From the NCBI GenBank assembly GCA_035079385.1, contig JAVHKY010000025.1:20124501-20188500 (forward strand): a stretch of DNA of 64,000 nt, in the 5' to 3' direction. Below are positions 23,157-33,871 of the stretch, piece after piece; the first letter of the stretch is position 1; every line of letters begins with the position of its first letter. A program made the position numbers and the translations under genes. The notes beneath the pieces are model-generated. The model saw only the letters and a list, made by a program, of their open reading frames with translations. It searched no databases and had not been told where the DNA came from. Source of the stretch: Aspidiotus rigidus. Taxonomy: Eukaryota > Arthropoda > Insecta > Hemiptera > Diaspididae.

Positions 23157-24540
23157 TATGTCCCCATACTTGAAGATCGATGAATTAAATCGTTTAAATT
23201 CTCATATATAGCTTGGAAATTGAACGAGAAAGAAGGTGAAAAGAGGAGATAAATTTCGAGTTTTTCAATTTTATAATCAAGTCGAAGAATTTTGGATGGA
23301 AAAAATTGAGTGGTAGAAATTCGAGCATGGTCTTTTACAAAACAGATTTCAAGTATGTGGCGATATTGAGCGAGCAAGAGAGAGGGGTTGTTTGTAAGTC
23401 GTTTGTACTCGTATTACGTGTCCAACTGTGATGTACTCTGGCAAGAACACTTAGTGAAAAGCCTATCAGCCTCTGGGAGTGTAAGTATTTGCCTATAGAC
23501 AAAATTTTAATTTCTTTAATGACGTCATGGTATAGGTGTGGACTGTGGACTTCCTTCAAAGCTTCCTCTTCTTGTATACAATACTATATGTCAAGTTAAG
23601 AGATCACCAAGCTCAAAAATTGTTGGGTATAGTTTACAGAATGTAGGCTAAGATATAAATTAGCCTAGTTCAACTCTTTAATGACGTCACGTGAGATAGG
23701 CGTGCCTCTAGCACTAGGTTAGCCTAATATAAGGTAGGCTAAAAGGCGGTTGGCTCTAGCATTAGGTTAGGTAGACCAAAATTCCGGAGGCTCGGACCGT
23801 ACAAAAGCATGGGCTTGGCTAAGACAGACCTATGCTATATGTGTACGGATAAGATAGACTGACTCAGTTAGCCTAGTCCTATCTATACACGTAGCGGGGA
23901 CAAAGGTAGTCCCTACTAGCCATCTAACGGACTGTCGGCAGTTTGCGACCCAAAAATGTTGTCTACATTGCGGACTTCTCTTTGTTTGATAGTGATTAGA
24001 ACGATCGTTTGATGTTTCTGTGCGTGAATGATAGACAGTTGTGCGAAAAGAATGGGAAGACTTTCGCAGGTGACATTCATTAGAAATATGCCGCAAGTGC
24101 TGAAGAATTTCACATTTTTTGCGGTAGAGAACGTTATTAGCGGCATGGAAGTGAAGGAGGTGACACTTTGCTCCAACTCTGTAAATGGACTTCCATGTTT
24201 GATCTCCAGAGCCGCTGATGACATCATGTCATCAGAGGGCCTTTAGGCAAAAAAATATGCTAAACCAAACGCTTCTAACGAGAGAATAAAACGCTCCTTA
24301 AATTATGGTCTATGCAAACTTTCCAGCCGACTCCCTGTGCAAAATCCAGTTTAGAGGCCAAGCAGATTAGCCCATCCGGTTTACGGATTTTCGCCTTCCA
24401 TTTTATCAACTTGTATTTTCTACAGACTTTTGTATCAATTTGTAAAAACAAATTCTCTGGATTTCAGTGAAAACACTTTGGAAATGTAGACTAGTTGACT
24501 GTACTACCATTGTAGGTTTAAATGAGACAGTTTGCTTTTG
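23157..24540. other. No gene recognised; TAGGCTA/TAGCCTA-rich stretch
   Basis: Between about 23640 and 23880 the words TAGGCTA, TAGCCTA and TTAGGTTAG recur. TGACGTCA occurs at 23520-23527 and 23682-23689. Overlapping ORFs of 72-103 codons at 23830-24246 show no recognisable domain. Confidence 0.4.
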
Positions 24541-24547
24541 TTGCCAC

Positions 24548-24553
24548 CTTTAT
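24548..24553 (-). promoter_or_regulatory. Candidate polyadenylation signal AATAAA
   Basis: TTTATT on the + strand gives AATAAA on the minus strand, about 210 bp downstream of the stop of the coiled-coil ORF. Such hexamers are common in AT-rich DNA. Confidence 0.35.
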
Positions 24554-24764
24554 TATTAAAAAAAAATAAAAAATAAAATTGAAATTAAAATAAATACAAA
24601 AAGTCAATGAGAGATATCGCTTGGGCTGATTTCTACATACATGAAAAATAAACAAGCAGATCAAACACATTCACGGAATCCACAAATACGTAGTATTTGC
24701 GGAATTTAACAATAATAATTATAATTATAAACATCAAAAAATTTAATAAAAGTTGAAGTCTTCT

Positions 24765-25340
24765 TCATTCGTTATGCACGACCGCCTGTCGGCCCCTTCT
24801 GAAAAGGTATTTCAGTACCGGTTGTATTTTGAAAAAAATGTTCCACTCGTACTCTTCTCTGATGCTTATATCGTGCGCCGTGGTGTTCCGATCATCGATT
24901 TTGTTCTCCACGTATTCTCTCGCCGGTTGCTCGATGCATATCCAGGGTGCAGACTTGACAACATATGAATCCCACATTCCACTGCTTCTTAAATTCCCTT
25001 TAAAAAGCTCTCCTGTTAATATGCTCTCTCTAACTTTCATTAGAACGTTTAATTCTCTTTGAAGTGATTCCTTTTCGGTACGTATCTCCCCCAACAGAGT
25101 GTTCAGACTATCTTTCTCGCTTTCAATTTCCAGGAAATCATCCACCAATCCGGTGACACTGTGCTTCATTATTTGCAATTTATTCAAGTACTCTTTGTAT
25201 GATTCTTTATCTTTAAATAGATCTTCGGGCAATATCATTGAGTCCACGATAAATCTTATTTTCCTTCTTTTTTTCGCCTCAATTTTTTTGGGACGTTTTT
25301 TTATTGAAGAGCAGTCTTCGAACCTTCTCGGTCATCACCC
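24765..25340 (-). CDS. Hypothetical coiled-coil protein, possibly frameshifted near its start
   Basis: The minus-strand frame is open from about 25340 to a TGA at 24765-24767. It reads SIKKRPKKIEAKKRRKIRF, a strongly basic stretch, then SMILPEDLFKDKESYKEYLN. A heptad-like segment FLEIESEKDSLNTLLGEI...RTEKESLQRELNVLMK suggests a coiled coil of about 50 residues, and the protein ends ...LFRRGRQAVVHNE. The first in-frame ATG is at about 25238. A better start, ATG GGT GAT GAC at about 25355 reading MGDDREGSKTALQ, is in another frame and stops just before a run of seven A bases, so one indel would join them. A polyadenylation signal AATAAA (minus, about 24548-24553) lies ~210 bp past the stop. I do not recognise the family; it could be a host gene, a processed pseudogene or a transposon ORF. 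Confidence 0.5.
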
Positions 25341-25545
25341 ATCGTATTTGCTTGGTGTTGATGTTTACTCGTTATGTCGTCGTTCTTTCCTTGGATGTGT
25401 GCTTGAATCGTCACGAAAAAACAAAACTTTCTTTACCATTATAGGGTTTGCAAACGTATCACTCGAATGCTATTTTTGGATAACTTAAAAATTTGCATAA
25501 AATTTTCAACATACCTAACTTTGTTTGTAATATGACCTTTTTTTT

Positions 25546-25660
25546 AGCGGGGAATCCGCTATCTTCTTTGGTGGGGAACATTCTCAGGAAATTTCCGCGA
25601 GTGTGTCCAACTTTGATGACGTCATCATTTTTGGGGAAATGTCCGGAGACTAGGAAAATT
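25546..25660. repeat. Copy of the AGCGGGGAACCCGCT-headed dispersed repeat
   Basis: AGCGGGGAATCCGCT (25546-25560) is followed by ATCTTCTTTGGTGGGGAA, CTCAGGAAATTTCCGCG and TGACGTCA (25617-25624). It aligns with 13215-13275, and with 5614 leftwards on the opposite strand. It lies just upstream of the minus-strand coiled-coil ORF. Confidence 0.72.
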
Positions 25661-27168
25661 GTCAACCATCGAGCTACACTTGTTGATGAAGAGGAACTTG
25701 AGAATAGGAATTGGGGATGATGTCATGAACTTGAGTTAGAAGAATTTTTCTTAAGCTAAGTATATCAAATTCAGGAAGAGCTTTCAGGAGATATTTACTG
25801 TTCTGTATTGTACAGTATGATAAATGAGTTTTGCTACTCGCCAAAAGAAATATAATTTTTCCCCTCTTACCAAGTATAGAAGGTGGAATACGCTCGACTT
25901 CACTAGGAAACGTGGGGACAGATTCATCTTTACGCTTCTCAATTTAAACCCGCGGTGACCTATCGACTTTTTACCCAGTGGGTTTAATTTACTCCCCATT
26001 CTATAAAGCTGCTTCTACGTCCTCTTCAAACTCCTTCCTCTGTGGTCCAAGAGGAAGAAGACAAAGAGGGGGCTACCTCTTATTCAGCGGATCAGTATGT
26101 TGCTTTTTTCGGAGGGGAAAATTCCTAGGAATTTATTGAAGTACTGTAATCGTTTTGCAACTACATTGAGCGGGTCAGATCTTGGGTTTGGATGAAAGAT
26201 TCGGAATTTGCGTCCGGGCGTCTGTACAGTTCTCTAGTATTGTAAATGGTAATATATTACGGTATTGTAATAGGCTAATCACCTAGCATACAGTTTACTC
26301 TGCTAACCTGACCTACTAGGCCTAATATATAGTGTACTAGGTCTATACTAACAAGGCTCAATATACACTGAAGTGGCTTAAGAAGGGGTGCAAATAATGT
26401 TAGTGTAAAGCTAGCCTTTCTCCTACCTAATTCCTGGAATTGGGAAAGTGCCTTAAAAAGTTGTACTATAGTACTCTCTTATACTAGGCCTATATATCGA
26501 CATGTTTCATATGCCCCAAGAGCTGATTAGCTTAACGTGCAGGCTCCTCCATTCCGGAGCTAGGTAGCTTAATGTACAGTATCCTAGACACAACTCTGCA
26601 ATGAGTGGAGCGAATTGAAAAGTAACAGGTAAAAACGAACATGAATTATGATGGACATGAAATATGATTTTCATTTATTTGGCTCTGCCAGAAAAGTTCT
26701 TAAGACGCATCTCATCACCCACTAGGGACGTCATACACCCCTGTACTCTGACTCATTCTTGGTCTTCGGCCTAGCCTAGTTTTTTTTTACGGTCTACTTC
26801 AATTTCCATGACTTAGTAGTGATCTCATAAATCCGAGACTGTTTGTGCTCTTTTTTTCAGTAAGTCTTTTGATTAGATGATTATTAGCCAAGGAAAATGT
26901 GTTGGTCCATGTCACCCTTCCCAATTGAACTGATGACCGGTGCGCAGTTGAATGAGCTATCAAATGCTCTGCTGTACCATACTTAGTTTCGCTTCTTTGC
27001 TGATCATTTCCCTTGTACTTTCCTTATGTTCAACCGCTGTCTCCAGAATTATTCATTATAGGTCAACTACCAGAATACTTCTACTGAAAATATTAATCAA
27101 AGCTGCGTCAGTCATAATCTGGAATTGCTTCCAGCTATTTTCTTTTCCAAGTCACTATTTAGTCATCC
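25661..27168. other. No gene recognised
   Basis: The part around 26260-26600 is rich in AGGCCTA/TAGGCC words. ORFs are short. Confidence 0.4.
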
Positions 27169-27318
27169 AAAATGATAACGGAAATTTTTTCGGCACTGCC
27201 GTCAAAAAAACGTTTGAAACATGTTACCCGACGTTTCGGAAGCACAATTTCCTCTATCGGGTAACATGAATTAAACGTTTCTTGATGGCAGTACTGAAAA
27301 AATTCCCGTTTTCATTTT
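27169..27318 (-). repeat. Inverted repeat enclosing a hammerhead-ribozyme-like core
   Basis: The arms 27169-27230 and 27258-27318 are about 85% complementary over ~61 bases (shared: CATGTTACCCG, AAACGTTT, ACTGCC, GAATTTTTTC-like). On the minus strand the loop reads GATAGAG, a small hairpin GGAA..TTCC, then CGAAACGTC and GGGTAACATG. This order (stem I, CUGANGA-like box, stem II, GAAA, GUC, stem I) is that of type I hammerhead motifs known from Penelope-like elements and retrozymes. The first box is degenerate, so activity is doubtful. Confidence 0.6.
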
Positions 27319-27587
27319 GTAAGAAACCCGTCAAAAATATTTCTCCACAATCAATTTTTCTGATTGTCTTCAAATAATTTGGTCTCCCTTTTCTTCTCTC
27401 CAAGTCGCTAGTTGACCACTTTTTTCTTTTTCTAGGTCGCTATTTCATTATTTTTTTTCACTACTCATTGTTGGCAGGCTTGTAAGATGACAACACCTTC
27501 AATTCCGCTTTGTTCAAGATTTATTCCAAATTTTTAATTTTTATCTTATAAACAACTGTAATTAGCTCTTGTTTTCAAATTTGGAAA

Positions 27588-27672
27588 AATTGAAGCCTGC
27601 GTGGAAAAGGGGCCTCCGCCTAATGTATTTCTTATGGAACGGAGGCCCCTTTTCCACGCAGCGCTTCAATTA
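27588..27672. repeat. Strong hairpin with ~30-bp stem
   Basis: The arms 27588-27618 and 27640-27672 share GCGTGGAAAAGGGGCCTCCG without mismatch and AATTGAAGC at the outer end, with a 2-nt bulge. The loop is 21 nt. No flanking duplication or gene association is evident. Confidence 0.85.
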
Positions 27673-28560
27673 CATTACTGTTGGAGCGAACCTAGCGGAT
27701 GACCGGTTCAAATAGGAACAAAGTTGAATGAATTTACAATTTTGTAATTTCTTTTTGTATAATCGGTACAATCATAGAAAGGACATTTGAAAAAATATCA
27801 ACTTTGAAGCACAAGACGGATGCTCTTCTGCCAAAACCCTCCTCAGACGAGGATTGAAAAAATTTCAACGTTTGAACTATAGGTATGATGCTCCAAAAAA
27901 GGCAGCTGGAGAGCCGCTGCGTAGAGCTGGATAGCCTCAAACTCTGTTTTTCTCATCTCCCAAAAGTTTTTCTAGGTATACTTCCAATTTGAGTACCCTA
28001 GTGTTGTTGGACCGAATGAATAAAACATGACCCGAATTTCAAAACGACGTACTTACTCAGCTTATTTATTTTTTAAAAATCTGTATCAGAGGGAGTAAAG
28101 GGATTAAAATAGGTAATTAGGTATTTGTACAATTACTTTCCTCGTTATGTCCACTCATTGAACAAATTCTCACTTCAATTCTCTCGCGTATCTTTGTATT
28201 TGTATGTGTGCTAATTTTCTTCTCTCACTAGCTCGTCATTTTCGTACATTCAAGTACGTTGCTATCGAAGAATAGCGAGCTGCTCGAGGAGGAAGGAAAA
28301 AAAGCCACATGCCTATGCAAAGCTATAATGTAGTGGCAGTGGCCGAGAGATAGAGAGAGGATTGTAGTAACGAGGCGAGAAGGTGAATACAATATTTCGC
28401 ATTATAAAAACCTCGAAACAATGTATATTAATTATAGTGCAGGAAAAAAAGCGCATTTTCGCGGATCGATGGTGACGGAACGTTGATGTAACAAAAAGAA
28501 AAAAAAAAGTACAGTACCGAGCGTGTACACTGTAACTCTGTAGGTGAAAAAAAAAAAAAA
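27673..28560. other. No recognisable feature
   Basis: Non-coding; only short ORFs. Confidence 0.4.
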
Positions 28561-29000
28561 AATTACGTACGCATACGCATTGCAACGGTATTGAAGTCGG
28601 TAGGGGTAAGGGCGGCGGTAGTGTGAGTGGCAGCCGCGGTGGTCGCGGCGGTGGCAGACGAACTCGTTTCGGTTATCACATTGTGTGTGCCATACACCTC
28701 TTCTACCTCGGCTACACAACGCCGCGCCACGCCGCCGCTCGCTGCTGCACCTCTTCGCGCGCACAACTATTCCTTTCTTGTGCTCGCGCGGCGCATTTTA
28801 TTAAGCCTAGCTAGAAGGCCTACCAACGTTGACACGAACGCCTACCCTAACTTCTATCGAGTTAATGCGTGTAAAGCCTAGCCTATGTACTTATTACGCG
28901 TTTCAGGTCTTTTAACCGACGACGACGAAAATCTCTTTACGAATCGAGTTCGCGCTCGCCAATAATGGCGTCGGCGGAGACGATACGCCGAATTTCGGCC
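28561..29000. promoter_or_regulatory. CpG- and GC-rich island, possible promoter or first exon
   Basis: From about 28590 to 28800 GC content rises sharply, with many CpGs (GCCGCGGTGGTCGCGGCGGT, GCCGCGCCACGCCGCCGC), unlike the AT-rich surroundings. Repetitive ORFs in several frames (Gly/Arg-rich on +, Ala/Thr-rich on -) reflect this composition. It could mark a transcription start, for example of the BTB gene 34 kb downstream, but that is inference. Confidence 0.4.
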
Positions 29001-30914
29001 TAGTTCGTTGAACTTGAACGAATTTTTATTCCATTTTTCGTTTTTCCTTTCGCCTCGCTACATTACATCTCGTACTCATCGTAGAGTCATCCCGAGACAT
29101 GTACACTACGTGTAGATGTGATGGACCACTACTGTTCCGTACACTGGCTTCAATGTTGCAAAATCTAAAGTGAATTTGTAGAGAGAGAGAGAGAGGAACA
29201 AGATAATGATGATCTACGCACAGTAGAAATTCGCAATATTGCCATTTATCGAATGCCAGCGAGTTTTTTCCTCTGTTTTATGAATCAGCCGGTCGAAACT
29301 CGACTTCTTAACGCGTGTGTATGTAGTGTTAGTGTAGTTCTTACTACGCGTATTACATTTTCGGCTCACCGCGAAGGATTATCATCGTTGAGTCGACTGG
29401 TATTTATTCATTGCCATATTATTTGGTTATTACGAATTCGTTTTTTATTATTTTAATGTCTGGTATACGTTGTATTTGTCATCGGTTTCTTGTTCTCCGT
29501 GATGATGTTGACGCGTGCCCTCGTATCAATCTGCTCACCTCAACTACGAACACACGCTCCCTCCAAATATATAACCTTTGTGAATGTATCAAGCTGAGAT
29601 CGATGAACGAGTCGTGAACTTTGATGAGGATTTCTTCAGCCACCGAGGATGAAAAATGAAGATGCTCCGGAGGTAATGTACGAGTAGTATGATCATCTTG
29701 CCGCGTCTTTTTTGACTAAAAACATTCGGACAAGTTCCATACCAGCTCCAATATCAGGTTGCTTTTTGTTACTTACTGATTTTTGAAGTCCAACTTCCCA
29801 GAGTTTGCATCTATATTTCTCTTCTCTGTCTTAATATTTGTCTTCACTGCCACCCTCCACTCCATTGTATGTAATCAGGACTAACGTCATAGCTGACAGA
29901 ATCCTTTTTCCAGTTACTCTACTCGACCTCAAAACACACGCGTCAAAGTTAGAGTTCAGCAGATCCTCTGCAAAGGCCGGATGTTCAGGGTTATGATTTG
30001 GAAAGGCTGAAAACGTTCTTGTAGTGATCTACCCATTTGGACAACGTAGGAGGCAGGACCAAGGCCATAACTAAAGCTGTAGACTTCCATTTTTGAAAAA
30101 CGATCCTTCAGCCAAGATAAGTGGCCGACAGAGAACAGAGTGTAAAAGGCACAATTGAAAACGTATTGTTGAAGAACCCGTTCAGGATGGGAAGAGATAC
30201 TTCCCAAAAATAGGTATCCTCACAGTTTTGAGCTTTTTTGATCAAAATCATATGTCTCCGTCACTCCCTCTACCTCTCATGTATAGAATTTTTTGTTCGC
30301 TTGTCATCATCTTGGGATTTAAGAGAATATCTACAGCCCCACCCGATCATTTTTGAATAGGTCCATCCGTTCACCTTTGTTGTATTTTGACCTAAATTTT
30401 GTGGGAAGAGATACTTGAGCACACCCCAGCCTCTTGCTGAGCCTAAAGATCTTAACAAAGAAAACTTGTAACATCAAAAGATATCCCAATTTCTTATACA
30501 TGTAGGATTAGGATTATTTTCATATGTGACTGAAAGTGAGATATGCAGTTTATGTAAATGACTTGGTCATTCTAAAAACTACCCAACATGTAGGAGGGGA
30601 TAGTTTGCGCTTCAATATTGACACAGTTTGATTTAGCAACACTTCTTCTGTTCTAGGATACTATACAGTCTATATTTCAATGATACTGTTTTGAGTCGCT
30701 GTAGAATAAGCTTTTTTCATCTCCTGTAAAATTTACTTCTATGTACAGTACTTAGATGGTTTTCAAAATGACCAATTCAAATGCCAGGGTGGCCAGATTT
30801 TTGCTTGACAGAGAGTGTAAAGAGTATAAATTTTTCAAAAAGAGTATTTCCGAGTGATTTTGGGCAAAAGAGGAAATAATCTTTTCAAGAGTTTCAAAAG
30901 AGTATATCATCGCT
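29001..30914. other. No gene recognised
   Basis: A short (GA)n run occurs at about 29180-29195. No conserved coding region is seen. Confidence 0.45.
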
Positions 30915-31375
30915 GGATCGGAAAAAACCTCCTATGTGCCATTTTTTGAGAAATGCACTTTTTTATATGGTTGGACGCGGAATTTCAAGGCGCATCGACT
31001 GGAAAAATCCCCTATGTGACGTCGGTAGGAGCGGTTTTGAATATAGTGCACCATCCAGAAAATGTGGTCTCAAATACCTCCTATATGCAGAGCAAACCTC
31101 TTATGTGCAATAGGGCCATGAATTCCTCCTATGTGCGGAGCAAACCTCTTATGTGCAATATTTAGGGCCAGGAATTCCTCCTATGTGCATTTATCGCCCA
31201 ATACCGCCGTATTTCAGAGAATTTTGAAAATTTTTTGTTACTACTGTATTAAAGAAGCTTTTCCACATTTAATGAGACGTTTCCAAGTTTTTTGGCCTTC
31301 TTTTTACAAAATAATCAGTTTTTTGCTTCTCCTGTACAATTTTATTTTTGCCTCATAGGAGGTTTTTTCCGATCC
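30915..31375. mobile_element. 461-bp element with perfect 22-bp terminal inverted repeats
   Basis: The ends 30915-30936 and 31354-31375 are exact reverse complements (GGATCGGAAAAAACCTCCTA plus TG). The phrases CCTCCTATGTGC and CAAACCTCTTATGTGCAATA recur inside at 31077-31180, giving an internal ~51-bp duplication. There is no coding capacity and I could not define a target duplication, so the superfamily is unknown. Confidence 0.7.
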
Positions 31376-33160
31376 GACAACAATATCTGTTCACCCTGAA
31401 ATGAATTACATTAAGAATTATGAGAAACCATCATTTTGTGGTCACCAATATTTTGAATAACAAAACATTAATCTGTATAGCGCTTTTGTTCCATTGTAAA
31501 TTTTGTAACCATACTACTTGTCACGTATTACCAGATATTATCGAATCATTGTGAGGGCAAAGACCCAGAGCTGAAGCTTATTCACCTTTACAGAAGTGGC
31601 GCCCAACATGGGGCACAAACCCACAACCCTGAAATCAAAAGTCTCATGTTCTGGACTTTTTTACCATCACAGGACTTGTAGTCACGCAATGACAGATGCT
31701 GTAGTTCAAAAATCAAAAATTTTGTATCTAATTTCCTACAGAGAGGGGATGAAAAAGAATTTTGATTTTAATGGAGGGGTGCAGTATAACATCTTGAAAA
31801 GAACGTAAGAAATAGATTGGAAGAAGTTCAAAGTGTTAGTAACGGATTCTGAGTTGTTGGAGAGGGCATAGGAGGCTCAAGAGGTGATGGGAAATGATCT
31901 TGTGAGGTACAGACAGTAGAGCCGTTAAATTTCAAATTGAATAATATTCTGTCTCATCAAGTTTTTGTTTTCTCTATTGATTTTGTGAGGTTTAAGAGGA
32001 CTGACAGAAGATGGCAATATCGACTCGAGGGTGAAGTGGGGAGCCCAAGAAGAAGAAAGGAGTGGGTTAGGCAGGTGTGCCCAATTCTTAGTAGTGCTAT
32101 TACTATTTCTTTGTAAAGTGAGACACAAATTGTCTGTCCTTCAGTTTTGAATTCAGCTTATACTGGCCTCTTTGTTGAGGTTATGTTCCCTTCAAACCCG
32201 GTTTTACCAAAATTTTCGCTGGACGTGCAAATACCTTCTTCAACCAACAAGTTTATATGCCGTGATTTTCAAAATCCAAATTTCTTGATATCAATTTGTG
32301 GGAACTTTCTAATTGAAGGACATTTATTGTGGTGTTGAGAGCATCACAGATTGGAGAACGTTAGTAAGATTGTAAGTTATAGACCAGAAAAAGATAGCAT
32401 TAGGGATTGATGAGAGAAGTGGGCCACAATGGGATGAAAAGCAAATTTAGCTAGAGAAAAAGTCAAATTTGAATAGAATCATTATGAAATTCAATACAAT
32501 ACAGGGTAATAATCTCAAGAAACGTTGGAATGCGAATGTGTATTTGAGAGAAAAAAAAGTACTCTGTGAAAACCCTCGATGTTCCAAAAACGCCAAATTT
32601 CGCCATCCTCTAAATGAGAAAATGGACAAATTTATGAGTTTTTATCAGTTCTTGCACAAAACTTGATGGGTATGAAGTTCCAAAAAAAGGACGGGATGTG
32701 AGCGCCTATCAACAGAATGTCCAAATATCAAAAAATTGATAAGTTGTGGTATTTCAATACTGGACGTTAGTACTATGACTTTCTCCACAAAATTTACTGA
32801 AAAATTCTGCTGTGTATACAGAAGCCTGAAATTAACTCGAGAAGCTCCAAGAGAGCAAAAATTTTAAGGTGGAAAATCAGCCATTTTTTGATTTTGGAGC
32901 CTGTGGCAGGAGTGTATATATGGGGGCTCTGGGATATTCCCACCAGCCTGAGAAATGAGACAAAAAGAAGAGAAAGGAGTAAATTCAGCGAAAAGAGAAA
33001 AACGTTGTTTTTATTTTTTTGATTGTAAATCAACAAAAAAGGGGTGAATTTCCCTTCCCAAAATCATCTTCTATATCCGCCTCTAGCATAACTGACTTTT
33101 CACAGTCGTATTCTGGAAGTGCCTTATTCTGCTATGAACTCTTAAATGTATCAAGAGTCA
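31376..33160. other. No gene recognised
   Basis: Short ORFs only, no transposon ends seen. Confidence 0.45.
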
Positions 33161-33169
33161 ATTAAAGTT

Positions 33170-33241
33170 TCCTTAAAGTGGCTCGTGGCCTACCTAAAGA
33201 TTCCTTGAACCAAAAGGAAAGTTTGGGAACCCAGCTGTCAG
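33170..33241. mobile_element. Possible solitary hAT terminus
   Basis: AAAGTTTGGGAACCCAGCTG, ending near 33238, resembles the right end of the hAT at 18070-18085 (GAGTTTGGGAACCGCTG) with small changes. It is preceded by a GTGGCTCGTGGCC...TTCCTTGAACC stretch of hAT subterminal style. No matching left end was found. Confidence 0.35.
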
Positions 33242-33685
33242 TAGCATGGAACTGGACCGTCTCTCTGGGAGCTGGAACTCAAAATGGAAGCTGAAAAGAA
33301 GGAGCAGAGTGGCTTGAAAGGAAGTGTAAGCCCTTGTGGCCTTGTTGGCTTTCATAGTTAAACTAGAGGGCTAGTATTTACATTTTAATACGGGTGCCTG
33401 AGAACACCCAGAGTGATGAACAAAAAATCAAGTTCTACTCATGAGAAGTCTTTGAAGAAAATGATAGGGAGCCAGCTCCTGAAGAAGCCAAGGACCAAAC
33501 CATGGGATCTACGAGTAAATTTAGGTTTAGAACTTTATTTGACAAAAAAAGGTCCGAAGAATTTGCAAAATCCTTGGGAGTAACACCAATAATTCACAGC
33601 TTAAAAGTATGTAGGAAGAAATGGATATCGCACATTGAAAGAATGTCGATTCCGCCACATCGATTAAGCCTGATACTTTTCTGTG

Positions 33686-33871
33686 TCATTCAGACCACTG
33701 GATTTAACTTCCATACAACGTTGGACCACTAAAATCAAATGGATTAGGTGGCGAGAACATTAATTGAGCAGCTCCAGTGTTCAAGTAGCCCGAGTGATTG
33801 TTGTTGGATGAGTTGTTATTACTTGATGGGTTACCGTTGTTTGACTGGTAGCCGATGAAGTTGCCACAACC
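33686..33871 (-). other. Asn/Ser-rich coding-like tract fused in frame to the PLE remnant
   Basis: The minus strand, in the same frame as the PLE reverse transcriptase, reads LSKGCGNFIGYQSNNGNP, SSNNNSSNNNHSGYLNTG and AAQLMFSPPNPFDFSGPTLY, then G-S-stop. About 57 codons are open. The composition (Asn/Ser runs, then a compact hydrophobic end) looks like the C-terminus of a host protein rather than a PLE. It may be a captured exon or processed-transcript fragment; I do not recognise the protein. Confidence 0.4.

Noticed and set aside
23830..24246. Overlapping ORFs of 72-103 codons on both strands
   Set aside because: No frame shows a domain and the three frames overlap, so I cannot choose one.
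28563..28881. Gly/Arg-rich and Ala/Thr-rich ORFs in the GC-rich block
   Set aside because: Several overlapping frames are open because of composition; none has a supported start or splice site.
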